Shown piece by piece: positions 24,002 through 32,140 of a stretch of 52,278 nucleotides of DNA. The position numbers and the translations under genes are program-made. The notes below the pieces were generated by a model. The model searched no databases, had not been told where the DNA came from, and saw nothing but the letters and a program-made list of their open reading frames with translations. The stretch covers positions 1 to 52,278 of the forward strand of contig NZ_AUEZ01000062.1 in NCBI RefSeq assembly GCF_000426245.1, written 5' to 3'. Within the stretch, counting starts at the first letter, position 1. Every line of letters begins with the position of its first letter. The DNA comes from Bradyrhizobium sp. Ai1a-2 (lineage in GTDB: Bacteria; Pseudomonadota; Alphaproteobacteria; Rhizobiales; Xanthobacteraceae).

Positions 24002-25693
24002 ATGGGCGATTTGGGCGACATTAGCGAAGATTGGTGGCGGCGCGGCACCTTCTATCAGGTGTATCCGCGCTCGTTTCAGGACTCCAACGGCGACGGGGTT
24101 GGCGATCTCAAGGGAATTTTGCGACGGCTGCCATACTTAAGAGAACTTGGCGTCGACGCGATCTGGCTGTCGCCGATCTATCCGTCGCCGATGGCCGATT
24201 TCGGCTACGACATTTCCGACTACACCGGCGTCGATCCCCTGTTCGGATCGATGGAGGATTTCGACGCGCTGGTCGCGGCAGCGCACGAGGCGGGGCTCAA
24301 GCTGATCCTCGATCTCGTGCCGAATCACACCTCGGATCAGCATCCCTGGTTCATCGAATCGAGAAGCTCGCGCGATAATCCCAAGCGCAACTGGTACATC
24401 TGGCGCGATCCGAAGCCGGGCGGCGGACCGCCGAACAACTGGCTGTCGGAATTCGGCGGCAGCGGATGGGAATATGACAGCGAGAGCGGTCAATATTACT
24501 ACCATGCCTTCCTGGCCCAGCAGCCGGACCTGAACTGGCGCAATCCGGAGGTCCGCCAGGCGATCTATGACGTGATGCGGTTCTGGCTCGGCAAGGGCGT
24601 CGACGGCTTCCGCGTCGACGTCATCTGGCATCTGATCAAGGACGCCAAGTTTCGCGACAACCCGCCCAATCCGCATTATCACGAGGGCCGGCCGCCGCAT
24701 GAGAAGATCCTGACGCAGTATTCCACCGACCAGGCGGAGGTGCACGAGGTGATCGCCGAGATGCGGCGCGTCAGCGACGAATTCGATGCCCGCGTGCTGA
24801 TCGGCGAGATCTATCTGCCGCTGCATCGCCTCGTTGCCTATTACGGCAACGATCTCACCGGCGCGCAGATGCCGTTCAACTTCGCGCTGCTGTCGACCTT
24901 GTGGAGCGCGCGCTCGATCGAGCGGATCATCGAGGACTATGAGAAGGCGCTGCCACAGGGCGCATGGCCGAACTGGGTGCTCGGCAATCACGACCGGCCG
25001 CGGGTCGCAAGCCGGGTGGGACCGGAGCAGGCGCGCGTCGCCGCCATGCTGCTGCTGACGCTGCGCGGCACGCCGACGCTCTATTACGGCGACGAGATCG
25101 GCATGCGCCAGGTTCCGATCGCGCCGGGCGAAGTGCGCGATCCCTTCGAGAAGAACGTGCCGGGCCTGGGCGTCGGTCGCGACGGCTGCCGCACGCCGAT
25201 GCAATGGAGCTCCGAGCCCAATGCAGGCTTCTCGACCGGAAAGCCCTGGCTGCCGCTCGCCCATGATGCGCTGCGCGAAAACGTCACCAGTCTCGCTGCC
25301 GACAAGACGTCGATCCTCAATTTGTACAAGGCGCTGATCGCGCTCCGGCGCGAATGGCCGCAGCTCGTGACCGGCACCTATGAACGGGTCGCCGCGCAAG
25401 GCGACATCCTGCTCTATCGCCGGCGCGGCGAGGAGAGCGCGCTGATCGTGGCGCTGAACTTGGGGGCCGACCCGGCCGCGGTCACCTCGAGCGCGATCGC
25501 TTTCAACAGCGAAATCCTGCTGTCGACCTTCCTCGATCGCAAGGGCGAGACGATCGAAGGCGTGCTCGACCTCCGCGGCAATGAAGGCGTCATCATTGCT
25601 CCGCCCGGGCATCGCAATCACGATGCTGCCGACCTCCACCAGCCGGAGACCGACCAGAGCGAGCCGGCCGACACCGACGATCAGGCTGGGTGA
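24002..25693 (+). CDS. GH13 alpha-glucosidase
   Basis: This 563-aa glycoside hydrolase family 13 enzyme is of the oligo-1,6-glucosidase/alpha-glucosidase type. It has FYQVYPRSFQDSNGDGVGDL near the N-terminus, region I DLVPNHTSDQHPWF (about 104-117), region II GFRVDV with nucleophile Asp206, region III LIGEIYLP with acid/base Glu269, and region IV GNHDRPR with Asp331. There is no signal peptide, so it is cytosolic. It would split alpha-glucosidic bonds of small maltodextrins, sucrose or trehalose. Its 3' end overlaps the convergent trehalose-synthase-like gene by 13 bp. The C-terminal 30 residues are acidic and low in complexity. Confidence 0.9.
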   Translation: MGDLGDISEDWWRRGTFYQVYPRSFQDSNGDGVGDLKGILRRLPYLRELGVDAIWLSPIYPSPMADFGYDISDYTGVDPLFGSMEDFDALVAAAHEAGLKLILDLVPNHTSDQHPWFIESRSSRDNPKRNWYIWRDPKPGGGPPNNWLSEFGGSGWEYDSESGQYYYHAFLAQQPDLNWRNPEVRQAIYDVMRFWLGKGVDGFRVDVIWHLIKDAKFRDNPPNPHYHEGRPPHEKILTQYSTDQAEVHEVIAEMRRVSDEFDARVLIGEIYLPLHRLVAYYGNDLTGAQMPFNFALLSTLWSARSIERIIEDYEKALPQGAWPNWVLGNHDRPRVASRVGPEQARVAAMLLLTLRGTPTLYYGDEIGMRQVPIAPGEVRDPFEKNVPGLGVGRDGCRTPMQWSSEPNAGFSTGKPWLPLAHDALRENVTSLAADKTSILNLYKALIALRREWPQLVTGTYERVAAQGDILLYRRRGEESALIVALNLGADPAAVTSSAIAFNSEILLSTFLDRKGETIEGVLDLRGNEGVIIAPPGHRNHDAADLHQPETDQSEPADTDDQAG

Positions 25694-27375
25694 GCGTCGT
25701 TCTCGGCCTTGTCGATGTCGCTGCGTTTCAACAGGTAATCGAGCCCGCCGACCCTGTACCAGCGATAGCCATAGGCCTCAAGCAGCAGCCGGTGCTGACC
25801 GCGGCCATTGGCGCGGCTGTGGTCTTCGGAGAGGAGATTGACCAGGAGCTTGCCGGCATCACCGGGAAGCCCGGCCGAAAACGCCACCTCGCGCGGCCTG
25901 TCATCGAGGTTATGGACGAACAGCACCGAATTGTTGCGCCAGTCGTAGCGGATCGCGACGATGGTGGGATCGCGCGTGTCGATGATGCTGAATTCGCCCC
26001 AGCCGACCTCCGGGACTTCCTTACGCATGCGGATGATGCGCTCGGTCCAGTTCAGCATTGAATTCGGATCGCGGCGCTGCTTGGCGACGTTGACGTGCTC
26101 ATAGCCGTAAGGGCCGGTATCGATGACCGGCACGGTCGGCTTGTCGCCCTTGGTGAATCCGGCATGCGGCTCCGTCGACCATTGCATCGGCGTGCGCGCA
26201 CAGCCGCGCTCGGCCAGATCGAGATTGTCGCCCATCGCGATCTCGTCACCGTAACGGATCACCGGGGTGCCCGGCAGCGTACACATCAGGCTGTAGGCGA
26301 GTTCGAGCCGCCGCCGGTCGCCGCCCAGCATCGGCGCGAGGCGGCGGCGGATGCCGCGATCGTAGAGCTGCATCTCCTTGTCGGGGCCGAATGCCCTGAA
26401 CACGGTCTTGCGCTGCGTCTCGGTCAGGCGGCCGAGATCGAGTTCGTCATGGTTGCGCAGGAACAGGCCCCACTGCGCCGTCGCCGGCCGCGGCTTCGTC
26501 GCCTCGAGCGCCTTCGCAAGCGGCCGCGAGTCGGCGGCGGCGAGCGCATAGAACAGATGCTGGTTGACCTGGAAATTGAACATCATGTGCATGCGGTCGC
26601 CGTCGCTTCCGAAATATTCCATGTCGGTTTTCGGCAGCACATTGGCTTCGGCCAGGATGATCGCGTCGCCCTCGCGCCATTGCAGGAATTCGCGAAAGGC
26701 GCGCAACATGTCGTATTGCTCGACCGGCTTCTTGACCTTCGGCCCCTTGGTCGCGATCACGAAGGGCACCGCATCCATGCGGAAGCCTGAGACGCCAAGC
26801 TGGATCCAGAACCCCATGATCCTGAGGATCTCCGCCTGCACATGCGGATTCGATGTGTTGAGGTCCGGCTGGAAGTCGTAGAAGCGATGGAAGTACCAGG
26901 CCCCCGATTCCTTGTCCCTGCTCCAGGTCGACTTCTGCACGCCGGGAAACACCATGCCGGTATTGGCATTCGCCGGCTTCTTGTCCGACCACACATACCA
27001 CTCCCGATGGCGCGATTCCTTGCTCTTGCGTGCCTCGCGAAACCAGGGATGCTGGTCGGAGGTGTGATTCACGACGAGGTCGATGATGACGCGGATGCCG
27101 CGCTGCTTGCAGCCGTGGGTGAATTCGACGAAGTCTCCGAGCGTGCCATAGCGCGGATCGACCCCGTAATAGTCCGATATGTCGTAGCCGTCGTCGCGGC
27201 CTGGCGATGGCTGGAACGGCATCAGCCAGATCGCGGTGATGCCGAGCCCGTGCAGATAATCGAGGCGACGCAACAGCCCCTTGAAGTCACCGACGCCGTC
27301 GCCATTGGCGTCCATATAGGTGCCGACGGAAAGACAGTAGATGACGCCGTTCTTGTACCAGAGATCGTCGATCAC
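25681..27375 (-). CDS. GH13 alpha-amylase-family protein, trehalose synthase-like
   Basis: This 564-aa GH13 protein has WYKNGVIYCLSVGTYMDANG at the N-terminus, region I DLVVNHTSDQHPWF (about 99-112), region II GFRMDAVPF with nucleophile Asp201, region III LAEANVLP with Glu243, and region IV LRNHDELDL with Asp310. The WYK start, EANV and the YDRGIRRRLAPMLGG segment resemble trehalose synthase (maltose-trehalose isomerase), but there is no maltokinase domain or neighbour. It may instead be a related glucan enzyme. There is no signal peptide. It is convergent with the alpha-glucosidase and may share its glucan or trehalose substrate pool. Confidence 0.85.
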   Translation of the reverse strand: MIDDLWYKNGVIYCLSVGTYMDANGDGVGDFKGLLRRLDYLHGLGITAIWLMPFQPSPGRDDGYDISDYYGVDPRYGTLGDFVEFTHGCKQRGIRVIIDLVVNHTSDQHPWFREARKSKESRHREWYVWSDKKPANANTGMVFPGVQKSTWSRDKESGAWYFHRFYDFQPDLNTSNPHVQAEILRIMGFWIQLGVSGFRMDAVPFVIATKGPKVKKPVEQYDMLRAFREFLQWREGDAIILAEANVLPKTDMEYFGSDGDRMHMMFNFQVNQHLFYALAAADSRPLAKALEATKPRPATAQWGLFLRNHDELDLGRLTETQRKTVFRAFGPDKEMQLYDRGIRRRLAPMLGGDRRRLELAYSLMCTLPGTPVIRYGDEIAMGDNLDLAERGCARTPMQWSTEPHAGFTKGDKPTVPVIDTGPYGYEHVNVAKQRRDPNSMLNWTERIIRMRKEVPEVGWGEFSIIDTRDPTIVAIRYDWRNNSVLFVHNLDDRPREVAFSAGLPGDAGKLLVNLLSEDHSRANGRGQHRLLLEAYGYRWYRVGGLDYLLKRSDIDKAENDAHPA

Positions 27376-27493
27376 AGGGCTTCCCTCGCCGGTCCGGGGT
27401 GTTTCAGCGGCCGTCTGTCAAGTGGGGAGGGCGGATGAGGTTCCCGGCTGCGGCCATGTTGGGCGGGCGTGCGGAATCGGGTAGGTTATCGGA

Positions 27494-27979
27494 ATGGAAT
27501 CGTCCGCCCGCAACATCGCTCTTGTTCCGCAACCGGACCGTCGCCAGTCGGAGACGGCGCTTGCGATCGCGCGCGGCACGGCGCGGCTGTTGCGTTCGCT
27601 CGGGTTCTCCTGCATCAGCGAATTGCCGCTGCCGTCGGGCCGGCGTGCCGACCTCGTGGCGCTGAACGAGCGCGGCGAGATCTGGATCGTCGAGATCAAG
27701 TCATCGGTCGAGGATTTGCGCGCCGACCAGAAATGGCAGGACTATCGGGCGCATTGCGACCGGCTGTTCTTTGCCTTCACGCAGGACCTGCCCTGCGAGA
27801 TCTTTCCCGCCGACACGGGCCTGATCATCGCCGACGCCTATGGCGCGCATCTGCATTGCGAGGCGCCGGAGCATCGCCTGCCGGCACCGACCCGCAAGCT
27901 GATGACGGTGCGCTTCGCGATGGCCGCCGCGCAGCGGTTCAACCGCCTGCTCGACCCGCAGGGGCATGTGGAGTTTTGA
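27494..27979 (+). CDS. mmcB: MmcB-family DNA repair protein
   Basis: This 161-aa protein is of the MmcB family (formerly DUF1052), tied in Caulobacter to mitomycin C resistance. It has a PD-(D/E)xK nuclease-like core: SELPLPSGRRADLVAL supplies the Asp and IWIVEIKSSVEDLRAD supplies E-x-K (about 66-80), followed by KWQDYRAHCDRLFFAF. The family is thought to be a nuclease in DNA repair. I looked upstream for the alphaproteobacterial LexA box GTTC-N7-GTTC and did not find a good one. It is divergent from the GH13 gene upstream. Confidence 0.85.
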   Translation: MESSARNIALVPQPDRRQSETALAIARGTARLLRSLGFSCISELPLPSGRRADLVALNERGEIWIVEIKSSVEDLRADQKWQDYRAHCDRLFFAFTQDLPCEIFPADTGLIIADAYGAHLHCEAPEHRLPAPTRKLMTVRFAMAAAQRFNRLLDPQGHVEF

Positions 27980-28019
27980 TGTGACGGCGCCGCAGGGTGG
28001 GCAAAGCTCGCTTCGGCAG

Positions 28020-28103
28020 CGTAGGATGGGTAGAGCGAAGCGAAACCCATCATCGTCGCTCCGCGAAAGCTGGTGGGTTTCGCTTCGCTCTACCCACCCT
28101 ACG
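28020..28103. repeat. Paired inverted repeat, family B variant, copy 1
   Basis: The left arm 28020-28050 contains GGGTAGAGCGAAGCGAAACC and the right arm 28072-28103 contains GGTTTCGCTTCGCTCTACCC, with a 21-nt spacer. A further degenerate start (GCAGGGTGGGCAAAGC) is at about 27992-28007. It lies between mmcB and the convergent regR gene and may serve both as an end signal. Confidence 0.85.
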
Positions 28104-28114
28104 AATTCGCCAAA

Positions 28115-28669
28115 CTAACGCGGCGCGCGCTTCGCCAGGATGCGTTGCAGGGTCCTGCGGTGCATGTTGAGCCGGCGCGCGGTTTCCGAGACGTTGCGAT
28201 TGCACATCTCGTAGATGCGCTGGATGTGCTCCCAACGCACGCGGTCGGCCGACATCGGGTTGGCCGGCGGTTCGGATTTCTCGGTGCCGCTCGCGAGCAG
28301 CGCCGCGACGACGTCGTCGGCATCAGCAGGCTTCGAGAGATAGTCGATCGCGCCCATCTTCACCGCTGTCACGGCGGTGGCGATGTTGCCATAGCCGGTG
28401 AGCACGATCGCGCGGGCATCGGGACGCTTGCGCTTCAGTGCAGAGACGACGTCGAGGCCGTTGCCGTCGCCCAACCGGAGATCGACCACCGCAAACGCAG
28501 GCGCGGCCTTGCCGATCTGCGCCAGACCATCCGATACGGTATCGCAGGATGTCACGGTGAAGCCGCGGGTCTCCATGGCGCGCGACAGGCGCTCCAGGAA
28601 CGGCTTGTCGTCCTCGACGATGAGCAATGAGCGGTCGGCTTGATCGTTCAGTTCGGCGATGGCGTTCAC
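28115..28669 (-). CDS. regR: Redox response regulator RegR (ActR/RegA/PrrA family)
   Basis: This 184-aa response regulator has a receiver domain (about 12-125) with phospho-acceptor Asp63 in VVDLRLGDGNGLD, acidic Asp20/Asp21, Thr in VLTGYGN and Lys in YLSKPA. A short linker leads to a Fis-type HTH (NVSETARRLNMHRRTLQRIL) at the C-terminus. In Bradyrhizobium, RegR activates fixR-nifA and many redox genes under low oxygen. The start is a GTG at 28669 (VNAIAELND), with AAGGGAT upstream; the frame is open to 28789 but that part is unlike the family. It lies about 160 bp downstream of regS on the same strand. Confidence 0.93.
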   Translation of the reverse strand: MNAIAELNDQADRSLLIVEDDKPFLERLSRAMETRGFTVTSCDTVSDGLAQIGKAAPAFAVVDLRLGDGNGLDVVSALKRKRPDARAIVLTGYGNIATAVTAVKMGAIDYLSKPADADDVVAALLASGTEKSEPPANPMSADRVRWEHIQRIYEMCNRNVSETARRLNMHRRTLQRILAKRAPR

Positions 28670-28826
28670 GGTTTTGCTATCCCTTCTCCAATCCGAAAGA
28701 TATGGCGTGTGACTGCGGCGATGCCAAGGCCACTCAACCAAGGCCACCCAAGGAGGCGGCTCGAGAAGGCCGCCCAGGAGAGGGTTCAAGATCGACCGGC
28801 TAATGCGTCAAATTGTCGAATTGTAT

Positions 28827-30149
28827 TCAGCCCATCATTTCGTCCGTCGCTTCGCTCGCCTCGAACAAGCTGCGGGGCCACACGATCTGCACCACGGCGC
28901 CGTGATCGGGAAACACCCGGTTGGTGAAGGTGACCTTGGCGCCGGTGCGCTCCAGGAACGTCCGCGCGATGAAAATGCCAAGACCAAGCCCCGCGCGGCC
29001 GTTTTGCGCTTCATCGGCGCTGCGGCGCCGCGACAAATAGGGCTCGCCGATCCGGTTCAGCATGTCCGGGGCAATGCCCGGACCGTCATCGGAAATGACG
29101 ATTTCGACCGTATCGGCGTTCCACCATGCATTCACCTCGACAGTCTGGTTGGCGAAATCCACCGCATTTTCCAGGATGTTGCCGACACCATAGAGGATCG
29201 CGGGGTTGCGGGCGCCGACCGGTTCCGTGGTGGCTGCGACAGCAAGCCGCACCTTGATTGCAACGCCAAAATCCCGGTGCGGTGCAACAGCCTCCTCGAT
29301 CAGCGTCGATAGTTTCATGCGGTCGAACGGCGCTCCGGTGGAGGAGAGCTGGGTGATCTTGCTCAGGATGTCGCGACAGCGCTGCGCCTGCTCGCGCAGC
29401 GTCTTCAGGTCGGCGGCGAGCGGACCGTCCTTCACCGCACCTTCCAGCTCGCGCGAGATCAGGAAGATGGTCGAGAGCGGCGTGCCAAGTTCATGCGCGG
29501 CGGCGGCCGCAAGGCCGTCGAGCTGGGTCAGGTGCTGCTCGCGCGCCAGCACCAGCTCGGTCGCCGCCAGCGCGTCCGAAAGCTTTCGCGTGTCCTCGGT
29601 GACCTGGAACGCGTACAGACTGGTGACGCCGATCGCGAGCAGGATCGAGAGCCAGACGCCGAACAGATAGATCGGCGGCAGCACCAGCGGATCGTCGCTG
29701 TCCCATGGCAGCGGGAAATGGAAGAACACCAGCGCCGACGCGCAGGCGACCGCGAGACAGCCGAGCGCGATCGTCAGTCGTACCGGCAGTGCGGTGGCGG
29801 AAATCAGGACCGGCGCCAGGAACAGGAACGAGAACGGATTCTGCAGGCCGCCGGTCAGGAACAACAGGCCGGCAAGCTCGACGATGTTGAGCGCGAGCAG
29901 CGCTGCGGCATAGATCGGCTCGAGCCGCTGCATCGGGTTGAACGCGATCTGCAGGGCGAGATTGAGCAGCGCCGACAGCGCAATGATGGCGATGCAGGGG
30001 ATGACGGGAACGTCGAATTCCAGGCCCTGCGCGACGATGAAGATCGCGGCGAGCTGGCCGAGCGCGGCGAGCCAACGCAACCGCAGGATCGTATCCAGAC
30101 GGACATGGCGGCGCGGTTGGCGGAAATCGGAGGCGGCTACGTCGGTCAT
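28827..30149 (-). CDS. regS: Redox sensor histidine kinase RegS (ActS/RegB/PrrB family)
   Basis: This 440-aa kinase has five to six TM helices (about 25-185) carrying the family heptapeptide GGLQNPF (100-106), which in RegB senses the quinone pool. The H-box is AAAHELGTPLST with His219. Cys258 in QAQRCRDIL matches the redox-active cysteine of RegB. The ATPase domain has NILENAVDFA, SDDGPGIA and GLGLGIFIART. It phosphorylates RegR encoded just downstream. Together they are a redox switch for nitrogen fixation, respiration and carbon metabolism in relatives. The divergent ABC exporter gene begins 255 bp away across a family C repeat. Confidence 0.93.
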   Translation of the reverse strand: MTDVAASDFRQPRRHVRLDTILRLRWLAALGQLAAIFIVAQGLEFDVPVIPCIAIIALSALLNLALQIAFNPMQRLEPIYAAALLALNIVELAGLLFLTGGLQNPFSFLFLAPVLISATALPVRLTIALGCLAVACASALVFFHFPLPWDSDDPLVLPPIYLFGVWLSILLAIGVTSLYAFQVTEDTRKLSDALAATELVLAREQHLTQLDGLAAAAAHELGTPLSTIFLISRELEGAVKDGPLAADLKTLREQAQRCRDILSKITQLSSTGAPFDRMKLSTLIEEAVAPHRDFGVAIKVRLAVAATTEPVGARNPAILYGVGNILENAVDFANQTVEVNAWWNADTVEIVISDDGPGIAPDMLNRIGEPYLSRRRSADEAQNGRAGLGLGIFIARTFLERTGAKVTFTNRVFPDHGAVVQIVWPRSLFEASEATDEMMG

Positions 30150-30181
30150 ATCCTCACTCTAGCCACACGACAGCTGTTTCC

Positions 30182-30295
30182 CACCTCTCCCGCTTGCGGG
30201 GGAGGCATAGGCCGCCTTTGGCGGCCGTTCTTAAGACACGCCGAAGCGGAGCTTCGGCTATGGCGCTCGCGCCGGGTGGGGGCTCTCTCCCCACT
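30182..30295. repeat. Paired inverted repeat, family C, copy 3 (longer centre)
   Basis: It opens CCACCTCTCCCGCTTGCGGG and GGAGGC and closes with GGGTGGGGGCTCTCTCCCCA. The centre contains a GCCGCCTTTGGCGGC hairpin (about 30211-30225) and CCGAAGCGGAGCTTCGG (about 30241-30257). It fills the gap between regS and the divergent ABC transporter. Confidence 0.75.
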
Positions 30296-30404
30296 CGCCA
30301 CGTTCTAGCCTCGCAACGGCGCGATCACAAACACGCGGCGCACAGCTCCGATTGAAGTGCAAGTCTTGCGCGATCAGCCATGATGGCCCAATGAACGGGC
30401 CCAA

Positions 30405-31199
30405 ATGGATCAGATCGAGAATAGACCGGCACCAGCGTCCGCTTCCGATCCCGCAGCTTCGGCCGCGATCGATGTCGCGCATCTGGTGAAGGTCTACAAG
30501 ACCACCCGCGCGGTCGACGATGTCTCGTTCCGGATCGCGCGCGGCAGCATCACCGGGCTGCTCGGCGGCAACGGCGCCGGCAAGACCACGACGATCGCCA
30601 TGATCATGGGCCTGGTGCTGCCGACCTCCGGCCGCATCCATGTGCTGGGCTTTCCGATGCCCGAAGCGAGCGCCGAGGTGCTCGGGCGGATGAATTTCGA
30701 GAGCCCCTATGTCGACATGCCGATGCGGCTCACCGTGCGCCAGAACCTCACGATCTTCGGCCGGCTCTATGCGGTAAGGAATCTCGCGGACCGCATCGAT
30801 CAGCTCGCCTCCGACCTCGATCTCCGCGACTTCATCGACCGCGCCAACGGCAAGCTGTCCGCCGGCCAGAAGACGCGCGTGGCTCTCGCCAAGGCGCTGA
30901 TCAACGAACCCGACTTGTTGCTCCTGGACGAACCGACCGCCTCGCTCGATCCCGATACCGCCGATTGGGTGCGGCAGCATCTGGAGAACTACCGCAGGAG
31001 CCATAACGCGACGATCCTGCTCGCCTCGCACAACATGCTGGAGGTGGAGCGGCTGTGCGACCGCGTCATCATCATGAAGCGCGGCAAGATCGAGGATGAC
31101 GACAGTCCCGACCGGATCATGGCCCGCTACAACCGCGACACGCTGGAAGAGGTGTTCCTGGACGTCGCTCGCGGCCGCAACCGGGAGAGTGCGACATGA
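30405..31199 (+). CDS. ABC exporter ATP-binding protein
   Basis: This 264-aa ABC ATPase has Walker A GGNGAGKT (54-61), signature LSAGQ (151-155), Walker B LLLLDEP (171-177) and the switch His in LASHN. The LSAGQ in place of LSGGQ and the short length place it with ABC-2 type exporters. About 22 residues precede the domain. It overlaps the permease gene by 4 bp (ATGA), so the two form one unit. The substrate cannot be told from sequence. Relatives move polysaccharides, lipids, drugs or Nod factors (NodIJ), but nothing here supports a nod role. Confidence 0.9.
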   Translation: MDQIENRPAPASASDPAASAAIDVAHLVKVYKTTRAVDDVSFRIARGSITGLLGGNGAGKTTTIAMIMGLVLPTSGRIHVLGFPMPEASAEVLGRMNFESPYVDMPMRLTVRQNLTIFGRLYAVRNLADRIDQLASDLDLRDFIDRANGKLSAGQKTRVALAKALINEPDLLLLDEPTASLDPDTADWVRQHLENYRRSHNATILLASHNMLEVERLCDRVIIMKRGKIEDDDSPDRIMARYNRDTLEEVFLDVARGRNRESAT

Positions 31200-32014
31200 G
31201 CGAGATCGCCGTCCATCATGGGCTGTCGCTCAACCGTATCAACGCGATGGTGCTGCGCTACTGGTATCTGTTGCTGTCGTCCTGGCCGCGACTGTTGGAA
31301 CTGGTCTACTGGCCGGCGCTGCAGATCATCACCTGGGGCTTCCTGCAGAACTACATTTCGCAGACCTCGGGCTTCTTCGCGCAAGCCGGCGGCACCCTGA
31401 TCGGCGCCGTCATCCTGTGGGACATCCTGTTCCGTGGTCAGCTCGGCTTTTCGATCTCGTTCCTGGAAGAGATGTGGGCGCGCAACCTCGGCAATCTCAT
31501 GATGAGCCCGCTGAAGCCGATCGAGTTCCTGATCTCGCTGATGATCATGAGCGTGATCCGGCTCGCGATCGGCGTCATTCCGATGACGCTGCTGGCGCTG
31601 TTCTTCTTCGGCTTCAACTTCTACGCCATCGGCCTGCCGCTGATCGCCTTCTTCTGCAACCTGATCTTCACCAGCTGGTCAGTCGGCATTTTCGCCTCCG
31701 GCCTCGTGCTGCGGAACGGGCTCGGCGCGGAGAGCATCGTCTGGACGTTGATGTTCGCGCTGATGCCGCTTGCCTGCATCTATTATCCCGTCAGCGTCTT
31801 GCCGTCCTGGCTCCAGACCGTCGCCTGGATGCTGCCGCCGACCTATGTGTTCGAGGGTATGCGGGCGCTCTTGATCGACCACGTCTTCCGCGCGGACCTT
31901 ATGGTCCATGCGCTCGTTATCAACGCGGTGCTGCTGATTGCGTCATTTTCGATCTTTCTTGCCCTTTTGCGCAGCGCCAAACGCAACGGCTCGCTGCTCA
32001 GCAGCGGTGAGTAA
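31196..32014 (+). CDS. ABC-2 type exporter permease
   Basis: This 272-aa inner-membrane protein has six predicted hydrophobic segments and the ABC-2 fold pattern: an N-terminal RYWYLLLSSWPRLLELVYWP coupling region, EEMWARNLGNLMMSPLKPIE, and the late SVLPSWLQTVAWMLPPTYVFEGMR motif. The last of these (LP.W...A..LP.TY..E.MR) is typical of ABC-2 permeases. It pairs with the ATPase encoded immediately upstream. A dimer of each would form the exporter. Confidence 0.9.
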   Translation: MSEIAVHHGLSLNRINAMVLRYWYLLLSSWPRLLELVYWPALQIITWGFLQNYISQTSGFFAQAGGTLIGAVILWDILFRGQLGFSISFLEEMWARNLGNLMMSPLKPIEFLISLMIMSVIRLAIGVIPMTLLALFFFGFNFYAIGLPLIAFFCNLIFTSWSVGIFASGLVLRNGLGAESIVWTLMFALMPLACIYYPVSVLPSWLQTVAWMLPPTYVFEGMRALLIDHVFRADLMVHALVINAVLLIASFSIFLALLRSAKRNGSLLSSGE

Positions 32015-32140
32015 CTTTCACTTTCCCGTGGATTCCCGGTTGTTTAGGGCGTTTTCGGCCGTAGATGTAGTGACAGGTGCATTGACGCTTTATTACGCAT
32101 TCGACAGTATGTTGCGTCGCAAACGAGGATTTTGAAGCAA

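Noticed and set aside
24137..25639. 500-codon open frame opposite the alpha-glucosidase
   Set aside because: It is the GC-shadow of a gene with all four GH13 motifs intact; the shadow has no recognisable motif.
27400..27494. LexA box upstream of mmcB
   Set aside because: One GTTC half-site is present near 27440, but no second GTTC follows at 7-bp spacing.
30405..32014. NodIJ Nod-factor exporter
   Set aside because: The two-gene layout is similar, but no nod genes, nod box or symbiosis genes are nearby, and ABC-2 exporters are common.
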